From the NCBI GenBank assembly GCA_951799425.1, contig OX637391.1, forward strand, positions 17,264,051 to 17,328,050: a stretch of 64,000 nt of DNA. The letters run 5' to 3'. Source of the stretch: Ilex aquifolium. Lineage: Eukaryota; Streptophyta; Magnoliopsida; Aquifoliales; Aquifoliaceae. The notes beneath the pieces were generated by a model. The model saw only the letters and a program-made list of their open reading frames with translations, searched no databases and was not told where the DNA came from. The translations under genes were made by a program, and so were the position numbers. Shown in pieces: positions 10,475 through 21,560 of this stretch (position 1 is its first letter; each line of letters begins with the position of its first letter).

Positions 10475-12124
10475 CTATTTTAGCGCCTTGGATGGACGCA
10501 ACTCATCGAAGTGCCTCGCCTTTTTGGCGTGCGCCTTCATTACAGAAAGTGATTCTCCACCTCTTGCTAGTCTTCCCGAGATAGTGTGGATCTCCCCAAT
10601 GGGCTGCTGATCTTCTTGATTGTGAGGTGGTGGTGCTCGTTCCCTTCCAGCAACATACTGGCGTAGGTGACCGCGCTGGATGAGCTCCTCAATTTGCCTT
10701 TTGAGGTCATAGCAATCATCGGTGTCATGCCCGTGGTCGCGGTGGAAACGACAATACTTGTTAGAATTTCTGCGATTCGGAGGAGACTTCATCTTCCCTG
10801 GCCATTTTACTGCGGGGTCATCCTGGATCTGGAATAGGATGTGCTTGACAGTGGCATTGAGGGGAGTGAAGGCTTGTCGGTCTCTCTGTGGGGCAGGACC
10901 GAGCCGGTCCTTGACGGGTACCTTCTCTGTCTTATTGCGCTTGTTGCTAGCCTCCTTTTTGTCGTCCCTGTCTCTTTCTTTTCTATTCTCCTCTGTTCTG
11001 GATGACTCTCCCCGCCTAGCCCTCGTGACGTCCTCAGCATTCATGTACTTTTGGGCCTTTGCTAGTAGCTCCGACATGCTCTTTGGAGCGCGCTTCATCA
11101 CTGAGAAGAGGAAACTCGACAAGCAGAGGCCTCCCAAGAAAGCGGTCATAGTCACTTTGTCATTGGGCTCCTCGACTTGGAGGACCTCCTCGTTAAAACG
11201 AGTGAGGTAGCTCCTTAGGCTCTCCTCTCGGTCTTGTTTTATGCTGAGCAAGTGGGTGATAGGCTTCTGGTGGTGGCGCTCTCCGATAAAGTGCGACACG
11301 AAGGACCTGCTCAGCTCAGCAAAGGAAGCAATGGAAGCTGGGGAGAGCTTGACGAACCATTGTCTGGCTGATCCCTTCAAGGTGGTTGGAAACGCCCTAC
11401 ACATGATCTCGTCGGGGACATTGTGCAGCTGCATAAGAGTTTTGTAGGTGTCGAGGTGGTCTAGTGGATCCTTCGTTCCGTCAAAGATCTCCACGGATGG
11501 CATTTTAAACTTCTGAGGGAGGGGCTAGTTCGCCACGTCAGGTTTGAAAGGCATGCGTGTACGCCTTACTAGGTAGTCCACTGTCTCGGGTCCCTGTGCC
11601 TTCATGACGTTGAAGACATCACCCAGTTGATTTTATACTTCCTTGATTTTCTCGTCCCAATGATTGGGAGCTCCTCTGGAATGATCATGGAAATGACTCC
11701 CATGTTCCATGCTTTGGTTCTCGCCCTCATCCTCTTGGAGATGAGGGTTTCCACCATGGGAAGCAGGAGGAGGAGGTGGCAATCCCTCATGATGGGCTCC
11801 CCTGTGTGGGGCGCCCAGGGGGACTCCAAAGGGGGCGCCCAGCCCTGCAGGGGCGCCTAGGTGTGGAGCAGCAGGGTGTGGAGCTCCTTGGCCTACAGGG
11901 CGTGGAGCTCCTTGAGGTCTTCCAAGTTGTGCTCCTCCTTGTCCGGAGAGCATGAGTTGCAGTATAAGCTGGTTTTGGGCTACCAACTGCTGCATGGTCT
12001 CCAACATTTGTTGAGGATTTGGCGTTGGAGCGTTCAGGATAGGGTTGGTAACTGGAGGAGCAACCTCCTCCTCTCGTGGAGGATTGTCTTCATGTTGGTT
12101 CATTGACCTGGTAGTGATTGTCAT
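10475..12124 (-). pseudogene. gag of the Tat element, with in-frame stops
   Basis: ATG at 12122-12124 starts a chain with a Gln/Pro-rich N-terminus and GAP-rich repeats. After stops at 11633-11635 and 11525-11527 the conserved retrotransposon gag domain follows (about 11503-11050), with segments such as GSARQWFVKL. A Lys/Arg/Glu-rich region and a zinc-knuckle-like CRFHRDHGHDTDDC segment come next. Both parts share one frame, so nonsense changes rather than indels break it. The start is chosen because it is the first ATG after the PBS region and opens the frame. Confidence 0.85.
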
Positions 12125-12164
12125 TGGTTCAGCAAATGGAACGTTTTGAAGTGAGAATTTTGTC

Positions 12165-12187
12165 GGTTCCCACAGACAGCGGCAAAC
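12165..12187 (-). other. Primer-binding-site-like sequence
   Basis: Just inside the right LTR the minus strand reads GTTTGCCGCTGTCTGTGGGA. It resembles the TTGGCGCCGTCTGTGGGA type sequence common at this place in plant Gypsy elements, with two or three changes in the part that would pair with the tRNA 3' end. It is probably a decayed PBS. Confidence 0.5.
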
Positions 12188-12766
12188 TGATGATGCACAA
12201 AATGGCTTTGCACACCACCTGTTAAGTGTGAGTAATAAATGCAGTAATTAAGAGTAAAGAAAGATGGAGAAGACAAGATTTATAGTGGTTCAGTCAACGT
12301 GACCTACGTCCACTCTTGAATGGCTTTGGTCGCCGGGTACTTTATTACTTCAAGGATGTAAGGAGCAGAGAGTACAAGTTTTGAGGGAGAGGAGCGAGTT
12401 GTGCTCAGGTAAAAGTGTGATGCCCCCCAAGTGTTGGTGGGGCTTACAATTTATAGGCACCCCCTAACAGGTTGGGGCGACTTTACAGCAACTAAACAAC
12501 TATTTCGGTGGAGCTCACAACTTCTTCCCAACGTGCAAGGTGGTTGAGATGCTCTCCATGAGATTCGGTCCAAGATGAGATGAGGGTGGACTATTTCCTC
12601 AGTAGTGCAGGCAAGGCTCCCATGCTCTCCTTCTTGATGACGTAGCTAAGTAGAGGGTTTGGATAGACTTGGACCATATTGGGCTTGGTGCGCCTTTATA
12701 AGGATGGGCTCTTCAATTGAGATTGGACTTTCTACATAACTTGGGCTATTTGGGCTTGACCCATCA
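12188..12766 (-). repeat. 5' LTR of the Tat-type element
   Basis: 579 bp, with ends TGATG and CATCA in inverted orientation. The outer end is set by loss of similarity to the left LTR after about 12766-12769, the inner end by the PBS-like sequence. The base run after 12766 is T-rich; the matching target duplication lies outside the window on the left and cannot be checked. Confidence 0.85.
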
Positions 12767-12930
12767 TTTTTATTGTGTACCTATTATTTTTAATTTTTTC
12801 TTATTGGGTACCTATTTTTTGTTTTCTTGCGTACCTATTTTTTTGTATTTTATTTATTGTGTACCTATTACTTTTTATTTTTTTATTGCGTACCTGTTAT
12901 TTTTTTATTGCATACTTTTTATTTTTTAAT
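12767..12930. repeat. Degenerate tandem repeat, GTACCTATT units
   Basis: About six copies of TTATTG(T/G/C)GTACCTATT, joined by T-rich spacers of variable length, follow the LTR. Spacing is about 25-35 bases. Copies decay to the right. No coding potential. Confidence 0.6.
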
Positions 12931-13278
12931 TAATATTTTTATATTTTAAAAAATTAAAAATTTAATTTATTATTAATATTAAAAATAAAAAGACCTCATT
13001 TATCGTTTTCGCTCTAAGTCCCAAAATATTTAGGGCCGCCCCTTTGGGTTGCAACAGATTGAGGCAACTGAGACTTACAATATCATATTTTTTGGACTTC
13101 CCACAATATATTATTTTTATGGTGGAGCAAATTACATGATTGAAAGCAACATCACACATAATGGAGCTTTGCACATCTCTACTTAGAGTTTGTTGTTGGG
13201 AAATAGGAATCTTTTTAGAAGAACTTCTGTTTCAATTTTTATTTTTTTTTATTTTATGTACGAAGCAGATTGATATTG

Positions 13279-13314
13279 GAGTTTCATTCGATGACGAATG
13301 AAATTTTAAAATTG
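13279..13314. repeat. 36-bp dispersed repeat with perfect hairpin (copy 1)
   Basis: TTTCATTCG-ATGA-CGAATGAAA (13282-13303) is a 9-bp perfect hairpin. The surrounding 36 bases recur identically at 13821-13856. A second short sequence, GCTTTGCACATCTCTACT, also occurs twice nearby (about 13165 and 13317). Confidence 0.75.
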
Positions 13315-13329
13315 GGCTTTGCACATCTC

Positions 13330-13575
13330 TACTGACCATATTGGGCTTGGTCTAAACCACACCCGTACCCGGCCGGGTCGGGCCGTGGAGGGCAGGCGGC
13401 GCGCGCGCTTGTGATTGAACCGAATGGCATGTAGGTCTTCGCTCCGCTCATAAAACTGTGGTACCCCTTGGGGCCCAACCCATGGAGCAAACTTGGCCTA
13501 TATATGCCCATGTTGGATCTCTTCCTCAACCAATGTGGGATTGGTGTCAAATCCCACATTGCACTTTGCTTTATT
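13330..13575 (-). repeat. LTR- or promoter-like fragment with 11-bp hairpin
   Basis: AATGTGGGATT at 13532-13542 faces AATCCCACATT at 13550-13560. On the minus strand CATATATAGG follows, a possible TATA box, then a GC-rich stretch (about 13360-13410). The arrangement recalls the start and promoter part of small plant LTR elements. Neither a second LTR nor a target duplication was found. Confidence 0.35.
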
Positions 13576-13820
13576 TTTCACTCTTCAAGATGGTCACTTT
13601 GGAGCCTATTTTCTCATTCATTTCTTACTCGATTTGAGCAAACGAATATACTACATTATTCTCCTCGTGGAGTAGAATATGAACCCACGAAATATTATTC
13701 AAAATAATAATCAGGTCCCACTTTAATTTAGGCTCAAAGTCGACCAAAACTCAGTTTTTAATCTTAAAAATCTGCTTTGGTCCAACACACTGTTTGTAAA
13801 AATTTTGAACAGTGAACTAA

Positions 13821-13856
13821 GAGTTTCATTCGATGACGAATGAAATTTTAAAATTG
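13821..13856. repeat. 36-bp dispersed repeat with perfect hairpin (copy 2)
   Basis: Identical over 36 bases to 13279-13314, including the TTTCATTCG hairpin at 13824-13845. Same orientation, about 540 bases apart. Confidence 0.75.
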
Positions 13857-14255
13857 ACTGGATATGTTATCGTTATTTAAAGTTGAAAGTGGTTGTTTAT
13901 GTTTTATATAATATAAATAATGTTAAAAGAAAATGTTTTTTTTTTAAATTTCTTGATGAGATATAATATGAATTCTTGTAGAATTAATACTTTTTTGGAT
14001 GGTTCGGTTAACATATTGATTGAGTAGATTTTAGTTAATTCGGACATGCAAGTAGTGAGTTTAATCGCTGAGTAAAGACTTTTGAGTTTTTCTAAATTTT
14101 TTTAATCAAAAATTGACTAAAATTCAAATAAAAATTTAAATCAAAACTAAAAATGACTAAAATGAAAAAAAAAAAAGGAAAAAAGAAAAAGCCCCATTTG
14201 GTCCAGCTCGTCATCCGTGCTCATCGTCCGTTGTACAGTGTTTTATAAAATGTAA

Positions 14256-14437
14256 GAGTAATGCTATGCTTAACAAAACTTTTATCAAAAAATAATTTTA
14301 CCAAGTAAGTTGGTAACTCTATAGCCAATCAAAAATATTTTGATCAGTATTTGGTGGGTCCACGAGTAATTTAGAATCGCCAACTTATTTGATAAAAACA
14401 CTTTTTGATAAAAATTTTAATATGCATAACATTTCCC
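14256..14437. mobile_element. Mutator-like MITE A (182 bp)
   Basis: Imperfect inverted repeats of about 55 bp: the left arm starts GAGTAATGCTATGC, the right arm read in reverse starts GGGAAATGTTATGC. Flanked by the perfect 9-bp direct repeat AAAATGTAA at 14247-14255 and 14438-14446. A 9-bp duplication is typical of Mutator-like transposons. No coding capacity. Confidence 0.8.
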
Positions 14438-14665
14438 AAAATGTAATTGTTCAGCTGGGAAGTCGTGCTACTGGCCATATGATCAATAAGTACCCCTATT
14501 GTATTTGACAGAAAAATCAAAAAACAATGATGTCATACAATATTTATTTTATAATGACAATTTTGTCCCTAAATAAAGAGACTATAAAATCTGTTTCACC
14601 CTATTTCATGTGTTTTTCCTCTCTTTTTTCTCTCATCCTCACCGAGACGTCTACAAATTCTCTCT

Positions 14666-14847
14666 AGAGTAATGTTATTTGGACTTAAAAATTTGACATA
14701 ATTTACTGACATAATGATGTGGCTTCAGTAAAACCATTGAATCAACACCAAGTTCCAATGTTTGATGGGCCCCACAGTCAATCCAAATGTCATAATAAAT
14801 TACGTCAACAAATTAAGTCAGTAAATTATGTCCTAATAGCATTGCTC
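14666..14847. mobile_element. Mutator-like MITE B (182 bp)
   Basis: Inverted arms of about 50 bp begin (A)GAGTAATGTTATT on the left and GAGCAATGCTATT on the right in reverse. Flanked by the perfect 9-bp repeat ATTCTCTCT at 14657-14665 and 14848-14856. The termini resemble MITE A, while the interior with its TTTACTGACATAAT units differs. Confidence 0.82.
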
Positions 14848-14856
14848 ATTCTCTCT

Positions 14857-15990
14857 CTCTCCAAATGCAAACACACATTCACACAAAATATCATAATAAT
14901 ACACTTGCATGTACACAACATAGAAGCATAAAACATATGCTCTTCCTCCTGGTCTCTTTGTTTCTTGCACTCACTCTCACACACACACACCTGCTCCATT
15001 TATCTCGATGTAAATACATGCACACATGTAAAAACCACTTGTAGTATCCATTTCAAATCCAAAACAAGTAGCCAACCACCACAATAAAGTTCGCACAACA
15101 AGTGCCTCCATTTGGTTTGACGATCTCAAACACCTTGGCCGTATGTCTCCAACAGCTAAACGACTTGAAGCATACCCACCCAATACCTATAGTCATCTAA
15201 ATAGAGTCTTACTTGCACACAAAAGTAAAAGAACAAAGAATTTACCACTTAAACAACTGGGTAAGCCGATCATAAAATCTTAGCCACTGGAAGTCGCCCT
15301 AAGGACATGATTTGGAATTTCTGATCTACTTGTTCTCAAACATATTAATGAGCAGGTTATAATCTCTAATGGCATCAAACTTGTGCTCTTAAGGCCAAGT
15401 ATTAATAAACCAAGTAGTTTGGTACTATGATCAACTATTGATACAATTGTTTTTGCACACTTACCCTGAAGCTTATAGATTCGTATATCTAGAAGTGTAG
15501 TTGTGATGCCAATCAATGAGAAAAAGATCACCATAGAACTACCATTGCCACAAAAAAATCAGGCCAACCTTCCATGAAATCAAGTGACCCTCTGCACCAA
15601 CTGTAATTGCACACACACACGGCATCACCACGCGACCACCACCATTAGCACATCGATAGAAAGTGGAAGAGACGACACTATCGCCACTTTTACCACCGTA
15701 ATAATTACGACATTGCTACACGACACAATTTTTAGAGCTGAACGTATGAGCACATGTCATCGCCATCGTATGCCTTTGGACTATGGTTAGGGGTCCCAGG
15801 GCTCCTCCAAAGTTCTTGGTGAGATGGATGGAGTGGAAGTGTAGAAAAACTAGGACAAGCCTTTGAAGTGTACTTCCCCATTGCCCCATTCAACCCACTT
15901 TCTATCCACCAGCACCACGATGTTGTCTAGCATGTAAGCACCCACCCATCCACCCAAATATCTGTTACCCAGAACTATGAGCTGTTAACT
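14857..15990. other. Spacer without recognisable gene
   Basis: Contains short CA/CT microsatellites near 14965-14990 and 15605-15615, and several open frames under 85 codons. None shows a domain or codon pattern I recognise. An 84-codon minus-strand frame at 15280-15534 could be a decayed exon, but I cannot identify it. Confidence 0.5.
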
Positions 15991-16009
15991 TTGATTACAT
16001 AACAGAAAG

Positions 16010-19000
16010 AAAGTAAGAAATAGAAGAATGAAAGAGAGAATATCAAGAAAAAAACGAAAGCGAGTGATAGTATGTAACTTTGTGAAGAAATCTGCTAACT
16101 GCATAGTAGAAGAAAGAAAGGGGAGGGAGATAGTGCTCAACTTAAGATGATGATGCACAAAATATCAATCAATCTCAATATGCTTTGTGCGCTCATGAAA
16201 GACTGAGTTATGAGCAATCTGAATAGCACTAGTGTTGTCACAATACATAGGAATCGACACAGATAACATGATGCCAAGATCTACAAGGAGCCATCGTAAT
16301 CAAACTATCTCAGTTGCAGTAGACGGCATAGCACAACATTCAGCTTCAGTAGATGAACGAGAAATAACAATTTTCTTCTTACTTTTCCAAGAAATAGGAG
16401 AATCACCGAGGAAAAGGCAAAAGTCAGTAGCGGACTTACGGTCCATAGAGTCACCAGTCCAGTTAGTATCAGAATAAGCCCTGAATTCCATAGTGGAGAA
16501 GGAGGTGAATAACAAACTCTGATGTAGAGTACTTCAAAGATACCGAATAATACGAAGAACAACAGTCCAGTGAACAGTGGTGGGTGAGGCAATAAATTAA
16601 CTAACAACATGAACAACATAAGAGATATCCGGACGAGTGACTGTAAGATATACTAAACTCCCAACAATAGCACAACAGAGTGTAGGATCAGATAAGGGAA
16701 TACTATCAGAAGAAGAGTAACGAAAATTAAGCTCTAAAGGTATTTCAACTGTATGATTATCTGATAAACAGGCTCGTTGCAAAATATTCAAAGTATACTT
16801 GGATTGAGAGAGAAGATAGCATGTAGGAGAGGAAACAATCTTAATGCCCAAAAAATACCTAAGTTGCCCTAAATCTTTCATCTTAAAATGGTCCTGTAAC
16901 TGAGTTTTCAATAAGCATATACCAGTAGTGTCATCACCCGTAATAATCATATCATCAACATATAGTAAGAGAATAATAGAACCTGAGGAAATAGACCGTA
17001 AAAAGATAGCAGAATCATGGTCATTGACGCGAAAACCCAAACCACATATAATCGAAGAAAATTTGGCAAACCAAGTCCTGAGAGCCTGTTTAAGGTCATA
17101 TAAAGCTCGGTGAAGTTGACATACTTGATCAAGACTATGAGACAATCCAGGAGGAGGAGTCATAAAAAACTCTTCACTTAAATCTCCATGAAGAAAGGCA
17201 TTTTTCACATTCATCTAAGACAAACTCCACTGGTGAATGACAGCAACTGAAATCACAGTGCGAACAGTGGTCATCTTCGCAATAAGGGCAAAAGTCTTAT
17301 CATTGTCTAGGTCATACTTCTAAGCAAAACCCTTGGTTACTAGTCGAGCTTTATACCGTTCCACAAAACCATCAGACTTGGTTTTTATCTTATAAACCCA
17401 CCTATAACCATTGGTACATTTACTAGGAGGTAAAGACACTAGCTCCCAAGCTTTGGTCTTATGTAAGGCAGATAACTCCTCATCCATAGCCTGTTTTCAA
17501 AGTGGATCAAATAAAGCCTTCTTGTAGGAGATGGGTTCGGATAGGGAGTGAATAGAAGTAAGAAAAGAACGAAATTCAGGAGAATAACAAGTGTTACTCC
17601 AACCAAACCTGTCTAGACATTTGCGAGAGCGCTGAGGATAGCGTGAGATATGATCCAGAATATTTGAATCTGATTAGGTGGTAGGAGGAATGTGGGGAGG
17701 CACTGCATCCATAGAGAAGATAGCTAGAGTCCTGCGAACATATGTATGCACAATAGAGGGACGAGTGATAGGAAACTCAGAAGAGGAAGGTACATCAGAA
17801 ACAATCATATCACCAACATAAGTGTCAGAGAGAACATCAGTCGGAAATGGGTCAATGTAAATGATATAAAATTTATGCAAATGTGAAAAACGAGTATGCT
17901 CTAAGAAAACATGACGAGAGATATAGAGTTTGTGTGAAACAGGATCATAGCAACGATACCCTTTTTGACCCTCACCATAACTAAGAAAAATACATAAAGC
18001 TGAACGAGCAGAGAGCTTAGTACGAAGAGAACTAGGAAGCAAAATAAAATAGGTGCATCCAATACACGTAAAGAGAAATAATCAGGTGACTTACCACATA
18101 GTTTTTTAAATGGAAAAATTTCAGAGGTGAGGACACTGGCAATGGAACTAATCAGATGGACCATAGTAAGAACTGTTTCCCCCCAAAAAGAACTTGGGAC
18201 ATTTGTTGGCAACAAGAGAAAGCATTCTGTCTCCATAATATATCATTGTTTGAGCTTTGCTACACTATCCTGTTAAGGTGTGTCGGTACAGGAAGATTGA
18301 CAAACAGTGGCATCATATTTTAATAGATCACAAAAAGAATTGAAAGAATATTCTCCTCCTTAGTCACATCGAATATATTTAATAACAGATGAGTATTGAG
18401 TACGTATCATAGCATGAAAAGTAGTGAATACAGAAAAGAATTCAGAATGATGCTTCATGAGATATACCCAACAATATCTGGTATAATCATCAATGAAGGA
18501 TACATAATATCTGGACCCTCCTTTTATGGAAATAGGAGCAGGCCCCTAGACATCAAAATGAACAAGGTCAAACGATGCAAGAGAGCTAATATGACTTTTA
18601 GTAAAAAATAATACAATAAACTTAGCTAACTTGCATCAACTACAACTAGATATCTGATGACACTCTAAATTACCCAAACTACCAATGGAGGCTAAATATT
18701 TCAAACGAGAATGAGAAATATGACCCAGACGAGAATGCCACAAGTAAAAACTAGAAGACTGTGGACTCAAATGAAAAGATGACAAATCAACGGTAGAAGC
18801 TGCAATATTTGGAACATGTCATCCAATACATATAGTCCTCCCTTTCTACGACCTATCCCAATCAGTTTCTTAGAATGTGGATCCTGCACAACACAACCAG
18901 ATGAAGAAAATTGAACTGAAAATCCAGAATCAAATAACTGACTGACTAAAATCAAATTTAAAGTAAGTTGAGGGATATAATAGACATTTGAAAGTCTAAG

Positions 19001-19325
19001 GTGAGGAGAAATAATAGCTCTGACACTAGCCAAAGACATTTGAGTATCATTTGCTGTAAGTAAAGATACAAATGAAGGAGAGAAGGTAGATGCAGACAAA
19101 GAAAAAGTTATTGGTCACATAATGTGCAGCACCTGAGTCGAAAACCCAAGCAGTTCGAGGTATACCTGAAGGGCCTGAAGTGAATGAACTTACTAAAGAA
19201 GAGACTGAGAGATTATTAGGTTGCCGGAGTGAGAGAAGTCTTTGAAACTAATTAATAATTGTAGTCATACTGGGAGTTGATGTCACAAAAGTGGCCTGCA
19301 GAGAACCAAAATCACCGTTTGCCAT
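16010..19325 (-). pseudogene. Ty1/Copia polyprotein remnant, heavily mutated
   Basis: Minus-strand order: possible ATG at 19323-19325; protease motif WVFDSGAAHYVTNN (Asp codon near 19137); pre-integrase zinc region with LWHSRLGHISHSRL and a later SCS*CK (about 18750-18630); integrase core; RT with NAFLHGDLSEEF and YVDD (16951-16962); RNase H with YSDTNWTG, SSTEAE and a CDN motif (about 16515-16220); and the QLADFFTK tail near 16100. Integrase before RT defines Copia. Many stops interrupt it (for example before MNVKNAF at 17214). At the third integrase catalytic position the chain reads AKLK where AERK is usual. Most of gag is missing. Clear LTRs were not found, and the younger Copia element at 19622-24561 lies just upstream of its coding start. 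Confidence 0.8.
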
Positions 19326-19621
19326 ATTCTAAATGAAAAGTGTCCAAATCCAACATAAAACAACAAGCCCAACACAAATATATCAAAAATACTTGTTGGT
19401 AGCCCAAATTCAATACAAATTTAGAGAGCTCAAACCAAATCGAGCACCAGTTCAACAAGCCCAACCCAATTCCTTCACAAAATCTTGTTGGCTGCCCAAA
19501 TTTAATACAAAGTCAGCAAGCCCAATCCAAATCCAGCAAATTTCCAACCCAAATCAAATTTTTTGAATAGCGATGTACAACTCAAAAAGTGTACAACTTC
19601 AGCAATTTAGCAATGAACAGT
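19326..19621. other. Untranslated leader of the older Copia element (left part)
   Basis: C/A-rich sequence with repeated words such as AAGCCCAA and TTGTTGG(T/C)(A/T)GCCCAAATT between the start of the older Copia coding region and the LTR of the younger one. Similar sequence rich in GAACAGT and CAGCAAC words resumes at 24564, so the younger element probably landed inside this leader. Confidence 0.45.
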
Positions 19622-19938
19622 TATGGAAATTCTGAATATTATTGTTTTTCTTACTTCTAGAGAAGGAAATCTCTTCTCTTTATATAAGGAATACAATGGA
19701 CATAATATATGGAAGAAAACCATTTGAAATTCAAACAAACAGTTTCTAAAGACAAGAATGGAAAGAATATAAAATCCAGAGAAATTTAGGGAGATAATGG
19801 CTGATCTGCTGTCACGTGTCTTGCTGCTTGATCTGCTCTTTATTTGTTCCATGATCTAATCCTTGAGATTGATATGCTATCCCTTTGTATAAGGCATGAT
19901 TTTGTTCCTTGATTTGGCTAGAATCATTACTTTTTATA
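19622..19938 (-). repeat. 3' LTR of the younger Copia element
   Basis: 317 bp matching 24245-24561. On the plus strand it begins TATGGAAATTCTGAATATT and ends just before the PPT. The minus strand holds the TATA-like CTTATATAAAGAG, as in the other LTR. Confidence 0.92.
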
Positions 19939-20575
19939 CTTCCCCTCAAACGAGGATGAGGTAGGAGGCCAAGTTTGGTACATATCGACTCAAAGGGCTC
20001 TCGTGAGAGTGCTTTAGTGAATACATCTGCGAGTTGGTGGGACGATGTCACAAACTTTGTGATGAGAGAGCCGGCGGCAACTTTTTCCCTTACATAATGG
20101 TAGTCCACCTCAATGTGCTTAGATGCGCATGAAAGACTGGATTAACTGTGAGAAACAATGCACTTAGATTGTCATAGAATAAAGTAGGAGGTTTAAGCAA
20201 GGAAACACCAATGTCTCGTAAGATGAAACTGATCCACGTAATTTCAGCTGCAGTGGAAGCCATGGATTTGTATTTAGCTTCAGTACTAGACTTGGCAACA
20301 GTTGGTTGTTTCTTAGCACTCCACGAGAGACAATTAGGACCTAAGAATGTGCAAAATCCTGATGTAGAGCGACGTTTCATTGGACAACCAGCCCAATCAG
20401 CATCCGAATAGGCATAAAGTTCAAATGATCCAGAGTGATGAAGATGGAGGCCATGGTCCAAAGTGCCACTAATGTATCTGAGAATACGTTTCGCAGCATG
20501 ATAGTTCTCCTCAGTAGGGGATGCCAAATATTGTGAGACATGATTCACACTAAATGATATATCAGGTCGTGTCAT
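19812..20575 (-). pseudogene. Copia RNase H, split by a frameshift
   Basis: Frame 20575-20090 carries TRPDISFSVN, YSDADWAG, AKSSTEAKY and FYDNLSAL, i.e. the Asp, Glu and Asp of RNase H. Near 20120 the frame shifts. Frame 20108-19812 continues with DYHYVREKV and HQLADVFTKAL, the usual end of Copia polyproteins, and runs into the LTR. The enzyme would remove the RNA strand during reverse transcription in the particle. Confidence 0.85.
19939..19952 (-). other. Polypurine tract of the younger Copia element
   Basis: The minus strand reads GTTTGAGGGGAAG directly before the LTR start. Position and purine content fit the second-strand primer. It is also translated as the end of the RNase H frame (HPRLRGS). 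Confidence 0.75.
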
Positions 20576-20598
20576 GGTTAAATATTGTAACCCACCAA

Positions 20599-21560
20599 CT
20601 AAACTACGATATGAGTTAGGTCTGAAAATGGTGGAGCAGAGGATCCATGAGACCTTTTTTGCACCATCGGTGTAGGGACAGAGTTACAATTTTTCATATT
20701 TGCACATTCAAGAAGTTCCATTGCATACTTTGTTTGAGATAAATGAAGGCCATTATCCAGACGAGTGACCTCTTTCCCAAGGAAATAATGAAGGAAGCCA
20801 AGATCCTTCATAGCAAACTCATGACTGAAAAGAGAGATAAAATAATCCAACATAGCACTATTATCACCAGTGATAATAATATCATCAACGTATAAGAGTA
20901 AAATGAGTGTACCATGATTATTACGACTAACAAATAAGGAAGGATCGGCCACACTGCAATAGAAACCAAGGGTGAGAAGAAAGCCACTAAATCTTTCAAA
21001 CCAAGCACGAGGTGCTTGGCGAAGCCCATAGAGAGCTTTCTTAAGATAACAAACATAGTCAGGATGAGCAGAGTCTATAAACCCAAGAGGTTGGTCCATG
21101 AACACCGGTTCAGATAATTGCCCATGTAGGAATGCATTTTTTACATCAAGCTGACAAATATCCCAACCTCGCATAATAGCAACAGATAGTATAGTACGTA
21201 TACTACCAGGTTTGATCATTGGAGAGAATGTCTCAGAAAAGTCAACTCCTTCAACTTGGTGAAAACCCTTAGCAACAAGACGAGCCTTAAGCCGCTCTAA
21301 AGATCCATCAACCTTAAGTTTTGTTTTGAAGACCCACTTACTGCCAACAACATTTATGGAAGGAACACGGGGAACAAGATCCCAAGTATCGTTGCTGTAT
21401 AGAGTATTGAGTTCTTCTTGCATAACATTAGCCCAACCCGGATGAGCAAGAACATATTTTATAGTCTTAGGCTCTTTGGGAATATCAGTGGATATAAAAA
21501 ATGCATATTTGGGATTGGGTTTGACAATTCCAACCTGAGTGTCCAATGGCCTGTGAAGGA
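20599..21560 (-). pseudogene. Copia reverse transcriptase
   Basis: The minus strand reads NPKYAFFIS, WDLVPRV, VGSKWVFKTKLKVDGSLER, KARLVAKGFHQ, QLDVKNAFLHGQLSEPVFM, KALYGLRQAPRAW and LLLYVDDIIITGDN. The active site YVDD is at 20881-20892. The frame differs from the integrase (switch near 21535) and from RNase H (switch near 20625), so small indels have accumulated. The domain itself is nearly full length. Confidence 0.9.

Larger units (their letters stand above)
1..12766 (-). mobile_element. Tat-type Ty3/Gypsy LTR retrotransposon, cut by left window edge
   Basis: Read on the minus strand, the order is 5' LTR (12188-12766), PBS-like site, gag, aspartic protease, RT, RNase H, a second archaeal-type RNase H, integrase, PPT and 3' LTR (520 to beyond base 1). 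The Gypsy order (integrase after RNase H), the dual RNase H and a large extra gene on the opposite strand between integrase and 3' LTR together point to the Tat group of plant elements (family knowledge). All polyprotein pieces from 12124 to 6419 lie in one frame, broken by ten stops and no frameshift. By eye the two LTRs differ at about two dozen of 523 compared positions, so this is not a very recent insertion. A solo LTR sits in the antisense gene. The copy cannot encode a full polyprotein, although its parts are complete enough for clear classification. Confidence 0.9.

Noticed and set aside
15280-15534. 84-codon minus-strand frame with a plausible amino-acid mix
   Set aside because: No recognised motif, no splice context and no relation to the adjacent Copia remnant.
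19607-19852. Open frame of about 80 codons, repeated at 24143-24481
   Set aside because: Both copies lie in the two LTRs of the same Copia element. Identity reflects the LTR pair, not a gene.
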